A stretch of DNA of 64,000 bases from Phoronis australis (Eukaryota; Phoronida; Phoronidae): the NCBI GenBank assembly GCA_002633005.1, contig NMRA01000497.1, forward strand, positions 19,024 through 83,023, written 5' to 3'. Of the stretch, positions 47,688 through 59,800 are shown piece after piece. Numbering within the stretch: the stretch's first letter is position 1; each line of letters starts with the position of its first letter. Made by a program: the position numbers and the translations under genes. Below the pieces are notes generated by a model. The model was given only the letters and a program-made list of their open reading frames with translations, did no database searches and was not told where the DNA came from.

Positions 47688-49811
47688 TTAATAATTTACA
47701 ACTGAGGTGTTAATTTCTACTGTACAGCCTTCGTCCTCTTCTTCGGAATCCGAATATTTCCACATTTTGCTCGATGGCAGCTTCGTGGCTGTACTGGGAC
47801 CTTGCTCACAAGTGGAGTACACACTCGCGGCACGATTCTCAAACAGCATTCCTGATGACAAACTGTCATTGCTGGACGAGAATAGACCCACTTCGCTGTC
47901 ACTTTTCAGTCGATGGATTTTATTGTATCTCCTTATAATTAGGTATAGAGCGATGCTAATCAGTAGGAACAGACCAATGACGCCAAGGGATATCCCCGTG
48001 ATGTAGTGCTTCAAGTCCGTTATACCTAACAACGAGAAATCGGAGTCTCTGGTCTTCACTTGTTTGCAGTTGGCGTTCAATGCGTTTTTGGTTTTTATGC
48101 ATAAAATGTAAAGGGTGTTGGGTTTCAAGTGACTGGCTGTAGTTGATTTCAAATGGGCGCCAACACTGACCGATGTTTCGTTCAACTCGCCTTCTTTTCT
48201 ATATGTTACCACGAAGTCGGCCTTGGTGTCGGTGTGTCTCCAACTAAATCTAATAAATGTGTCGCCAATGCGTAAAACCACGATTTCTGCCTGTAGCTTG
48301 TCAATTTCAACAACCACGTTTTTCCTCCTAACACCTTCACTGTTTTTCGCCACACACGTATAATTTCCCGTTGTCCCATTAACAACATGTTTTATGTACA
48401 GTGTTCCCGAGGAATCCACAGCCCATAAACCGTCTGACTGCCCTGTTGTTAAGAATCGTCCAGTGGGAATTTTCCACATAACTACTGGTTTCGGAAGTCC
48501 AAATGCACGACAAATCAATTTGGCGCGCTTTCCTTCGTTAACAGTAACAGGCCTCGTTAAATCAGGAATGCTTGGGGCACAGGTTTTTCCAAGGAAAGAT
48601 AGGCCAACGTCCTCGAGAGAATGCGTGTTTCCGTGACCGTCAGTACACGATAGCATCTGCTTCAGAAAACTTACATTTAGCGCTTCTGTTACCATCTCTT
48701 CTCTAATCCAATGGAGATTGCAGTCGCACACAAAGGGGTTACCAGCCAAAACAAGTTCGTGTAACGACGGCAAATCTGATATCATCTCCTTCTCCACAAC
48801 GGTCAGACCGTTCCCCGACACATCCAGAAGTCGAAGATTTGGTAGTCCCACGAATGCTGCAGAGTCGATGTATTTCAAGTGAACGTTATCTTTCATTTCC
48901 AAGGAGGTTAGATGCTGTAGATGGTGGAACGATTCTCTTTGCACAATTTCCAAAGCCATGTCGTTCATTTTCAACCCGGATACTAACAATTTAGAAACAC
49001 TGTTCTTAACCAGTCTTCGCACAGGGTTGCTGCTAAAGTCTAGTTCAAATGGATCGCCTAATTTCAACAGCGCACCGGTTGGGAGAGCCGTGAAGTTGTT
49101 ATTCCCCAGGTTAATTGTACGAAGGCTGTGCAAGCCCTTAAGACCATTTCGGTCAATAGATTTTAGTTTGTTCCAACTGAGATCTAATGTCACTAGTCGT
49201 CTCAGAGGCTGGAAAGTGTTTCCAGGGATATGTTGGAAGTTGTTCCGAGACAAATTTAAGTATTCGAGTTTGTAAATGTCTCTGAAGCTGTTACTGTAAA
49301 CGTATTGCAGTTTGTTGTTTGATAAGTCCAGAAAGAGCAATCGATTCAAACCCCAAAATGCCACGGTGTCAATATAGTGAATTTGGTTTTGCTCTAATGA
49401 TAATCGTAGTAAATTATGTAGATTTCCGAAGAAATGTCCTCTCAACGCTTTGATGTAGACGCGCTTCAACGATAGAGATGTTATCGTGTCGTCGAGTGTG
49501 ACGTCCTGTAGGTCTCGCATGACGCTATCGGTAATCGACAGGTACGTCAGATTGTTGTGTTGCGTGACGTCATTCAAGATTTCCAACAAGTGTTCTTGCC
49601 CCATGTTTTCCAGTACAACTCTATGAACTCGACCATTCCATGTATCATTTAGACTAGCGCCGTTCCCTGAACACTGAAGGAAGCAGGGTCGTTGTTGCTC
49701 ATGCCATGTGAAGTTTGGCATGCAGCTGCAGCCACCATTTGGATCAGTTTGTTCTGTGTACGCTGTTGGCCACCGGCACAGAGCCAGTACCAAGAAAGCA
49801 CCTCCGAACAT
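47688..49811 (-). CDS. LRR-Ig-FN3 single-pass membrane protein (LRRN-like), single exon, 707 aa
   Basis: An uninterrupted ORF on the minus strand with ATG at 49811 in a gccATGt context and TAA at 47688-47690. The product begins with a signal peptide (MFGGAFLVLALC). A Cys-containing LRR N-cap follows (CSC at 28-30), then about ten LRRs such as LLFLDLSNNKLQYVYSNSF, and a C-cap with NPFVCDCNLHWIREE. Next come one Ig domain (LICRAF...GNYTCVAKNSEG), an FN3-like domain (about 505-590), a transmembrane helix (about 603-626) and an 81-residue cytoplasmic tail with an acidic SDSEEEDEG near the end. LRR-Ig-FN3-TM with an intronless coding region is the architecture of neuronal LRR (LRRN) proteins, which act in cell adhesion and receptor signalling at the cell surface. 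LRIT or other LIG-type receptors are alternatives. Ligand unknown. Confidence 0.92.
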   Translation of the reverse strand: MFGGAFLVLALCRWPTAYTEQTDPNGGCSCMPNFTWHEQQRPCFLQCSGNGASLNDTWNGRVHRVVLENMGQEHLLEILNDVTQHNNLTYLSITDSVMRDLQDVTLDDTITSLSLKRVYIKALRGHFFGNLHNLLRLSLEQNQIHYIDTVAFWGLNRLLFLDLSNNKLQYVYSNSFRDIYKLEYLNLSRNNFQHIPGNTFQPLRRLVTLDLSWNKLKSIDRNGLKGLHSLRTINLGNNNFTALPTGALLKLGDPFELDFSSNPVRRLVKNSVSKLLVSGLKMNDMALEIVQRESFHHLQHLTSLEMKDNVHLKYIDSAAFVGLPNLRLLDVSGNGLTVVEKEMISDLPSLHELVLAGNPFVCDCNLHWIREEMVTEALNVSFLKQMLSCTDGHGNTHSLEDVGLSFLGKTCAPSIPDLTRPVTVNEGKRAKLICRAFGLPKPVVMWKIPTGRFLTTGQSDGLWAVDSSGTLYIKHVVNGTTGNYTCVAKNSEGVRRKNVVVEIDKLQAEIVVLRIGDTFIRFSWRHTDTKADFVVTYRKEGELNETSVSVGAHLKSTTASHLKPNTLYILCIKTKNALNANCKQVKTRDSDFSLLGITDLKHYITGISLGVIGLFLLISIALYLIIRRYNKIHRLKSDSEVGLFSSSNDSLSSGMLFENRAASVYSTCEQGPSTATKLPSSKMWKYSDSEEEDEGCTVEINTSVVNY

Positions 49812-52800
49812 GGCCCGGTAAGAAGCTATGTTCAGCTTTATAGTTCAGTGGCCGTGTTGAATCCTTGAAGAGAAAAAATCACTAAGACAAACAACAGATT
49901 CACGTGTTCGCCCATCAAAATTAACAATAAATTGCACCTGTTCTGGATGAAGCTCTTTCTGTCTTAATGACAGACGTCGCTCAATTCTCCCCACCCTTGT
50001 ATTTCTTAGACCCTGTTTCGCGATGCAGTTCAGAAAAAGAGGAGCTTGAGTCCGCAGGTTGACCATGTCACATTTCGCGAATCCAGCCTAAAGAGTATGT
50101 CGTAATTAAGTGACCCTGTAAGCGTCATGCCCCTGCCGGAAATCCAGATCCTGTTTTATCCGTTTTCTTGTAGCATATGCATGTACACACGAATGTGCCA
50201 TGACAGCGTTTTCTCGTTCAGTGACTTAACCAGACATAGGGGGGTTCTGAGTGTGTGATAACATCTAGTAGCTTCTTTGTTAACTGCCAAGCACACTCTT
50301 TTGTCTGTTATGACAACAAGCAGGACGATTATCTACCAGGCTTATTATAGACCACCTGTGAAGACAGTTAAACTCAGAGTAATTGGTGTATTTGGAAAGA
50401 ATAGATTGTCGTAACTTCGGTTGCAGTTGGACGATTTTGGCGATTCAAAAACTAAACATGATCACCATTTGACGAAGATTTAAGAAATGCTATTGGTTTA
50501 TGTTCAGATATGCCATAACTAAACTTTTATTTTTAACTGCACAGCCCAGTCTGGGTAGATATGATCTTATTGGAGATTAGAGCAATTACCGAACACTGAA
50601 AAGAGAGCTGTCACCCTCCAAATGTAAATGCCAGAATGGAGTTAATCAGTCGTGTAAGATATTGACTACAGGGGTAAACTTCCCAACTAGTTGTTGGGCT
50701 ATAGAATCGAACAAGTTGGGAGCAACGGGAAAACGCTGTAATGCAAATTAAGACTGCAGATAGAGATTTTAAAACGGCAAATGCAATAAACATAAAAAAC
50801 CAAATCCAGGCCCTAGTAGACCTACGAGTCATTGCCACTTACCGCACCCGAATTAATTAAATTAACGACAAAACTAAGTTTTGATTTAGATCACTTGCCT
50901 CTATAAAATTGGAATCAAATTGTTTTTTACTGTCCGAAGAAAAGTGGTTTCCGTGCTTACAACAAAGAACTGGTCAGTTTTTCATTACTTGAGATCACGC
51001 TCAGTCCAAATGACCCGCCGTGACGCAAACACGACCCAGTCTCTCAATAACTTTTTACTTTCGCGCCGTGGTGTGAGCCGGCCCGACGAGATTCGGACTC
51101 TGAGTTGAGCTGTCTCAAACCTGCAATACGAACTCAATGTTTAAATTTATTATTTTCGTGTTGAATGAATTTATTACTCAAATTGTGAAATTTCAGCGCA
51201 TCATTTGTCACGTCAAATGTTGAGGCTTGACACTGACAGGTTTTATTTTCATTGAGTAAATGCCGTGCACGCCCGCCGAGAAGAATGAGTTTCATTGTGA
51301 TCTATTTTTCAATCAAAATAAGTCACACTGCCATACCTAGTCAGCTCGCTAAATGTCGCAAGTGTAAAAAGTTATTGAGAGACTAGGACACGTTTGCCGC
51401 CGTCGACAAGCCCTTCACAGAACCTGGCGTGCGTTCAGTAACGTTAGGACCTACGCTAGGACCTACGCTATGACCTAGCTAAAATCTAACCAAAGCCTAA
51501 TGTTCTCATTTAAAATACACGGCAATATCTCGCGTAATCTCACGAAGTCTTGCTTTTTTGTAAGGTCCTAGCGCTGCTGAACGAGAGGCCGGTATCACGT
51601 GCAATAACTTGCGTAGGCTAAGTCCAAGACCATTCTATCATGACTAAGAAACAATTTGAGACCAATTTCACAATGAAGAGTGTTCTAAATGAAAAGTTGA
51701 TTTTTGTCACTGAAGTGTTTATAGCCGCCGCATTACTAACACTAAATTTCTTCAGCAATAGGTCCGTGCTCAAAAATCTACTCGCGGTATTAGTTTTGTA
51801 TCTTGCGTTTTGTCATCCCACCAGAGCTGGGAAAATATCCGTGGCTCTATTTTTTATTCGTAGAACAGTGATATTTTGAAAAATCAACTTACCCATGGTA
51901 ACCACACTGCCGCCGTGTACTACTTTTAGCTCGGTCTACGTGCTAATGACAGCTCGTTCGCGGTTGTCATTCTGCGCGGATAGCTCACTTGGTGATATTC
52001 AATAAACTCGTTCATGACTAAACATACTCCTAATTCAAGACAGTTCAATAACATGATTACACTCGTTATCTACGAAAATAGCGACGTTCTGTTTAGATGT
52101 CTGAAAGTTGAATACCCTACTAACGATTGCTGAAAGCTAGGCCAATGCGCATAAATTGATTAATACCCATATAATTTACTTACAAAAACTCCCAATTAGA
52201 AACATGGCAGAATTAGTCACAATTTATGATCAAACAGACAGAGTTTCACCATTTACACATACCAAGACAAAATGAACAGGTCGGAGGCTTCTTTCGAACT
52301 GAACGTTGGATCAAAAAGTTTTGTAGACCATTCAAATGTCCCCCCAAATTTGGCCAACTTCAAAACATTTCAGAGGTAGATGACCCGATGGTTGTTAAGA
52401 AACCTTCAGATATTATGCGTTACACACTGTTCTCAGAACGCTGTTACGAATTGTTTTTAAAGTGTTCCACTTTTGTTTGAGGGGCTATCAAAAAACTAAA
52501 CTTTAATGATTTTTACGAAAAAAAAAAAAACAACGAAAGAACTGCAACAGCGATTTTGAGATTTCATCATGAACATTTTTATGTTAAACAAAACTCGATT
52601 ATGTTGTTGATACCGTGGTTTACGGCTACCGAAGCCTCTTCCTTATTGACATGTTAAATTTTAAAATGACGTGATGGTCACGTGACCCATAAACTAATGG
52701 CAGATTGGTGAATTAAAAATGAAATTCTACATGCTTTCTGTCTTCAGAAGGTATGTACTTTTACTGAATTAAAATCAATGATTTTATTGATAATGTGATA

Positions 52801-53600
52801 AATGCGCAGACTTGTCGATAAAGTCCCAGAACATGACTTTAACAATTAAACAACTTAATACGGCGTTAGACAGAACAGAGGGACCCAATTTAATACTATA
52901 TCTCAACAGATTAACCCGGACATTTGCTGCAGTCAGTTTGGATCGAGTCAAAGCGAATGTTAATCCTTCTGGGAATCTGTGGGCTATATTTACGGTCTCG
53001 GCACGTGTTTCGTAAGCTGCAACTTATTGACCGATATCCCTTATTTTCATGTCGTATTACGTTTGGCGGTTATGTGACTCGCATCCACTATATCAAAAAT
53101 AATTTTGCTGTAAGAATCCGCTGATCCCAGTGAGGTCTGGCCAATGCAACCCTAACCATCAATGAACTTCACTTTTACATATTTCCAATACGAACGAGAT
53201 TCTTTTAATAACATCTCGAGATATTTTTGATTACATTAGACCTTTCATATCTTACCTGTACGTGCGGAGAATATGAAGAAAGCGGATTTTAGCTGGGTGT
53301 ATAAATACAGATGCGTAGGACCCAGATTATGCGACTCGGTATTATGTATACAGAAGAAAGACCTTGTGAAAACGCTCGATCATTTTCCAGTGATTTTGCG
53401 CCGGCAGCATCGTGAAAGCCGCTAGCTTCCACATCAAACTAACAAGCTAATCGACCATTTCATTTTCATGTAATTACAACAGCATTGATTCACAAACTCA
53501 TCGTTAAGCAAATCACTTAGCGCGGCTGCCTTTACTTTATGTGCGGTTAATGAGCAAATCAGATTCCAGCCAGTCAAGGATCACAGTGAGGGAAGAATGT
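49812..53600. other. spacer upstream of the LRR receptor gene
   Basis: No convincing coding sequence on either strand; the ORFs seen are short and lack domain-like composition. It should contain the promoter and any 5' UTR exon of the receptor gene, but nothing specific can be assigned. It contains the element at 51431-51588. Confidence 0.5.
51431..51588. repeat. inverted-repeat MITE, family with the 1332 copy
   Basis: Left end GCGTTCAGTAACGTTAGGAC followed by a second CTAGGACCTACGC; right end AAGGTCCTAGCG and CTGCTGAACG. Same order of blocks as 1332-1491, including a shared interior ATTTAAAATACACG. Non-coding. Confidence 0.7.
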
Positions 53601-53605
53601 ACGCC

Positions 53606-53656
53606 GCAGACGACCGCAGCGGGCAGACGACCGGAGCGGGCAGACGACAGCGCGAG
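53606..53656. repeat. GC-rich 17-bp minisatellite, 3 copies
   Basis: Units GCAGACGACCGCAGCGG, GCAGACGACCGGAGCGG and GCAGACGACAGCGCGAG. A CpG-rich island in otherwise AT-rich sequence. Confidence 0.85.
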
Positions 53657-56600
53657 TCAAACCAAAACTAAACACAGAGATACATCACAATAATTATTTG
53701 ACAAATCGTTGTAGCAAGATAATAGAATATTAAATTTATTTGCAAAGACCTCAGTACAGAACTTGGATTTGATTACAAAAATCAATACCCAGGAAAAACA
53801 CATTTAAAATAGATATCTTCAATCAACAACATAAATTAAGAATAAACAGCATAGAAATAGTCATGGATTCATTAAAAAAATATAACCCTGTGTAGGTTTC
53901 ATGATCTGTAAAATTGCCAGTCATAAATAACTTCATGATAAACAAATTAAAACAGTAAAATCTTGGTCTGGATTACACAAAGTACATGAAGCAACAATGT
54001 AAGAGGCAACATAGTATAAATCAGATATTTTATGGTCACTTTACCAAAATAACAAGAATTTAAAAGTGGCAACAAAAATACAGAAGTAATTCCTATCATC
54101 TCTCTCTTCCAGTTCTGTTTGTAAACAATTCCTTGATTAATATAGGTCTGTTTGTCATTTATAATATATTTTTTATTTTTTTTCCAAAACTTATTTATAC
54201 ATTACTGCATACATCTACGAAAAACTCATTGATTTTGGACAAAAAATAATTGCCAAAATGTCCTTTTTTCACTTTCCAAGAACTGATATTGCTGTTAATG
54301 CTCTAAAATTTTCAAAACTTTGTTTGCTGGTAGCTATGGTACAAAAGTTCAACATGGAAAACCATTTCACATGGAGCTACATATTTTTCGTGGAAAAATA
54401 ACTATTAAAGTGAAATGTCACTTGTGGGCCACATTATGTCCTAAATTGGCGAGCCTTACTGAAACCATTACAAAAACTTCCCATTTGAGTTCAACTCTAG
54501 AGGACAAAGATTTCCAAATCAAGCCTAAATTGGGATATCAATCTAGTCCACTGTAACACATTCCGGGGTACTTTTGTCTAACATCATGACTCCTAAGCCA
54601 AATGAGTTGAAAGAGGGATTAAAACCACGTGGAAATACTTGAACAGCTACCAGAGAACCAAAACCTAACACATCTATTTTCACTAAACAATATCAGATGG
54701 TCTTAGGCAAAAACCAGGAATCCAATTTCAGAAGTCCAAAAGTTAAAGTCACCAATTTTAGCCCAGGATTATGTTAATAAATTTATTTTAGCCAGACAGT
54801 GTTTTATTTCTACGAAGCCTCCTTAACGCCGGAAATAATTTCCTCCACACAAAAAGGACCTCAGGTTCGTGATCCTGGTAAACAGACTTCTTGATGACAG
54901 TGGTTCTTCTACAAATCTCTGAACAAAGTACAAGATGCTATGAAATGGGACCAGCTTCTAGTGTTTCTTGACTTATTCAAGTTGGACTGACGTGATTCAA
55001 TTTACTGAATGTCAATCTTTACTCATTAAATTCCATAGCAACTATATGAGAATTTAATTAAATTCTGGCCAACAGTGTATCAATTTTCTTACTCATTATA
55101 TGTCTGAATTTTACAATAATTTCCAGTAAGTAGTAGCACTCTGAAAGCATGATGAATCTGACTTCTCACTGGTTAAAAGAATGAAAAAAAAATGAGTACA
55201 CTCCAATCGGCTGGAAGGCTACATTCGAACATTCCGATTGGTCAAAAGTTGATATATGCCTTTGTGACTTGCAGGTGTTGGAATAACAACAGACTAAATC
55301 TATGCATTCCACACAAGTTTGTGTTCTGTATCTCACTAAACATAGCAAGGCATCAACTAAAACAAAAAATGATTCACTATAACAATACTTATCCAATTCA
55401 TTCCGACCATTAGTTTACGACAAATGCCTAAACTAGGTCATGTGCACTGACGCTCACACAAACAGAAATCTGCTTGTCAAAGCATCTTCCTTGCACTTCC
55501 CACAGATGGCGCTCTGAAACAGTGTATGCTTAACTAAACATTATTCAGCCCAAGTAGTTCCACCTACTCCAGTAATGCCAACGTGAATCAGTGACCCAAA
55601 CATGATTTTCTGCTCGCTTAACGGGGTTTTGGCTCAACATAGACAACACCACAGGGTTTTCACTAATTACTGTGCGATCTATGCACATATTGAACAGATC
55701 AAATGAATGGAAATAAAGGAATTAAAATGACTATTTTGATGTCTCCCTTAACATAAGTGTGTCTGAGGCGGTCACTTGGGAATCACTAGTAATAAGCTGA
55801 GTAGATCACAAATCTTATAGCAAGCTCATTAGTGAAAAAGTCGATACACACAGTAATTTAGATCTTTTAAGCATAATGCTAATCAGCCATGGTGATATTC
55901 TCCAGATATTGCTTATGGGAAACATTGCTCTTTGAATTTCAAAAATCTACGTTATTCTAATTTTCCTGACAAGTTGCAAATTGAAAAAATTCATTCTAAA
56001 CAAAAGAGAATTCACACTGACTAACAATAAATGATCCATCTCCGTTGTGTATTATTACACAACCACTGATAATTCTGTTCTTGGATTGACTGAAACGCGG
56101 GATGATAACTTTTGCTACCAGGTATCGTTCACCAAGCTGCCCAAACATCACTTGTTATTATTTGCGATCTGACCAATCATAAACCTTTGACTACAAAGCA
56201 AGAGAAGCAGGGAACAACATGCCAATCTAATAAAAAACAAAAAAAAAAAAACAGGAAGAAGCATCAGTGGTCATTTAATACAACAAATATGGACCAGTGC
56301 CTTGGGCATATCACGATGGACCTCAAAAAAGCAACAACGCTCTCTCCATCAGTCCATATGACCAGATATCATCCTCAACATCGGTAAATATTCGTAGGGA
56401 CAATGTTAATGTATCTAGCTATCACTCTTCCACCAAACTTCAATACTCAGTTATATTAAGATGGTCAGTCAAGAGTATTACAATGCCATGGAGACCATGG
56501 TCGATTTGCAGCCTACACTTTGGATGAATATATATAATGGCAGTCCACAATTGGGGTAGCTTTCAGCTTGATGACATTTGAGGTGTATAAACACTAACTA

Positions 56601-56743
56601 GCTAGCTACAAGAGAGGACGGCGTAAGTCCTGCCCTTCTAATGCCACTCACAAAGTGCACACACACAATAGAGTGTTTTTCTCAGACTAGCACTCTGCAC
56701 ACACTGTGTCTCATTTCTGTAATGATGAACAAGCTCGCTCGTC
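53657..56743. other. 3' flank of the AMN1/FBXL-like gene
   Basis: AT-rich, no plausible gene. It lies directly downstream of the minus-strand LRR gene stop codon at 56744. A TTTATT (AATAAA on the minus strand) near 53738 is one possible distal poly(A) signal, so part or all of this may be 3' UTR. Not provable from sequence alone. Confidence 0.4.
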
Positions 56744-56846
56744 TTAGGTTTGTCCGTCAAAATCAATCTCTAAAGCCGAATTTTCAGCCTTGATTCTCGA
56801 TAGACTCTTAAGTCCTTTACACCCATAAATATGCAAGGCTCGTAAT
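56744..56846 (-). CDS. LRR gene last exon
   Basis: 103 nt: LRALHIYGCKGLKSLSRIKA then ENSALEIDFDGQT and TAA at 56744-56746. Acceptor after TCTCATTTCAG. Its first base completes an Arg codon from the previous exon. Confidence 0.87.
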
Positions 56847-59800
56847 CTGAAATGAGACATCGGAAGACCCATTAAAGGACAGTCAAACAAGTGTGACAAA
56901 CATCCATGTTTGGTGTACAAATTATGGAGGGCTGCACAAACTTCTTGCTTTTCGCAAAATCAAATCATGTTACGACGGTATGATATCATTGTCACGCCAA
57001 CATTAGAAAATAAGAAAATCAAATACTAGAAACACAGGGAGAGCTCAGACCTCCACCAATACATTACCCAGTACAGGATAAGAGAAACTGGACAAAATAC
57101 GATTTCCCTGTCATTATGGCTAGTCATGTTAGTGGCAAAAATGGCATATGACGACTATTATTAGTGGCAAAATTCTTATTGCAGAAAGGCTTCGCTACTT
57201 TTCTACATTTCCTGTTAACTGCCCTTCATTTTCAAGTCACGAGGGATGGCTATACTGATGATGATTTCAGCTTCCTGCCAGAAGTTGTGGCGTGGAATTT
57301 TGGAACATTTTGTCAGAATACTTTTGACGTGTACTGTGCGTCAGGCCAATATGTTAAACATGCGGGTTCTATCCCTCGTATTTCAAAGACTTGCATGCCA
57401 TCAATTATGACACATGCAGGCGTTACAATATTGCAGCACGCCAGCATATTTTTTTCTGTAGAACTTAATAAATAATCCTTTTCTATTGTTTTGTACTTTA
57501 AACATACATTAAACAATCGCATCAACTGAAATTATTCCAAAATCTTATCTATTGAATTCTTACACTCTTTTCAGCCCCACCTGAGAATTTCACATTCGTG
57601 CACGATACTTTGAGACCAGTGCCTGATACACACAAATGCAAAAACGCATTCATATCCTAAATTTACTACTATCACGTTTGCACGTAGAGAGACCAGATCT
57701 AATGCTTAAAAGTAGCATTCACAAAATTAATTTAAAGCAACCAACAAACTGTATTACGAGAAACCAGTACAACATTCAAGTACAAAATATTAACATTTTG
57801 TAAATCATTTGGGATAACCATGGATGGGCCGAGCCACAAGTAATGGGATTAATGACGAAAATAACATTTGCAGCCCGTTGCCCAAAGCATTCTGGAAATT
57901 CAGACACTTTTGCACTGTTTGGCTGAAACTGTCTATTGTATAATTTTATGTAAATCCTTAAACTATTGTCACCAACAGTCAGCAATTCAAAGTCTCTTGC
58001 ATACCCTTTATAGTTATTGTCATTTTAGATAACACTACACCAATTTTTAAAAATTGAAGACACAACACCTGTATAATTTTTTTGCTGAAAACATCGCGGA
58101 GACTATTTTCTCGAAATTTTAAAGTTTAAATTCATAAATTAGGCCCGAGTTGTTTACCATGAATGCTTGTTACCAGTGCTTAATCAAGCCTCTGCCAACT
58201 CCAACAGCCTTGGGCATGTGAGCTATTGGAGCCTACGGCTTTTGGCATGACACCATTTTGCTGGGACTACAGGCTGGGTAAGAATGCCCTGATTCCTATA
58301 AATGGTGCAGAGGGTGTAATTGAAGAATTTTACAAACGTTGGAATGAAGCGTTCTCGTGGCAAGAAGGCAGACCTGTAGTCAACACTGTATGCAGCCAAT
58401 CATGTGGTAAATCACATGTCTGACAGATGTTCACATGAAAAGTTTTTCACATGGTGGATCAAATTCTGGATCTACCTTTGGATCGGAAGACATGTGAACG
58501 ATGCAGAGGAAGATGAAAAATGTGATATTGTATTACAAATATACAAATTTGGTCAGATCTACCAGTATTACATGAACGATGATACAACTAGCTTATTCAT
58601 CAGCATACAGTGCCTGGCTGCAGGAAACAGTCCCAAATAGGAACTCAACTAAGTACCTTAAATCTATTGCATATTTGTGACTCCTTTCTTAGGCTGTTTC
58701 AGTCCCATTACTACTCAATTTTTGGCTTTGACACAAATCGAAAGTGAACCCTACATTGATCTTTTCATGCAATTAATTTAAGGACTAAGTCCCTAATTTG
58801 ATTGAATTAAAGGCAATTTTTAGTTGCCTTATTAGAAAAATAAATAAATGTCATTAGTCGAAGAGGAGCTCACAATAAAAATAAATGACAGAGTAAAGTA
58901 CGATACAAATACACAAAAGATTTAGGGAACTTAGTTGAGTCCCTGTTTGGGACTGTTTCATGCAATCCTACAGAGGGCTCTGTTGACAGAAGTTATTACA
59001 CCATCAAACCTCACCTTCTGCAGTGTTTAGCTAATTTGACTAGGCTGCCCTCTGTGATGTCCTTACAAAAGCTGACCTTCACCGATTCCAGGCACCGGTT
59101 GGCATAACTTGCCAACATATTTATACTGTAAACAAGAACACAACACATAATTATTTCAACCCAATGATTGACAAGTTATGCAAAACCCAAGAAAAATACC
59201 CAAATTTGGTCAAACTGTTTTTAAAATGTTACACATTTGTATTAAGTGCTATAAAAATGGGACTTTTATGATTTCATGAATGAACTTAGAACTGACATTA
59301 TGCAAAAAGAAAAGGAAAATTTAGAACACTGACAAAAGTTTAGGGATCTTGTTTTGAATATTTAATACATGAATGGAACATTCATGACCTTAAATGGTAA
59401 CATTATTGATACCAGATTTTTTTGCTACCAAGTACCCATTTTGGAATTTTACAAAAATACACGGTCATCACTGAGAGAGTTAGCGATCTGTTGTTTTGTA
59501 AAAAGTTTGCATAACTCACAGATTTGCTGATTTTGTTATTGATAACAAGTATTTTTCTTTGAATGAAAATAAGTGAGAAGTTGATAATCTGCATATCAAT
59601 TGTACACACTTAGTATGCGCAACACCTTTCGGTTAAATAAATAACAACAAAAATTTATGACTCAGTGGGACATGTCATCAAAAGTGGTTTTTGATGAAAC
59701 AACTTCAATAATGTTGACAAATTTTTGTCTGGCACACCTACTCTGAATAGCAAAAAATTCTCGAGCACATCGAAAGTTTGAAATTTCGATCAACACATCT

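Noticed and set aside
48958-49275. 105-codon plus-strand ORF
   Set aside because: Antisense shadow of the LRR repeats in the receptor gene.
51640-51879. 79-codon hydrophobic plus-strand ORF
   Set aside because: The hydrophobic stretch could suggest a membrane peptide, but there is no supporting context and AT-rich random sequence often reads this way.
58226-58423. 65-codon ORF with WNEAFSWQEGRP
   Set aside because: It lies next to a MITE in an intron of the LRR gene on the opposite strand; no family match recognised and no supporting exon neighbours.
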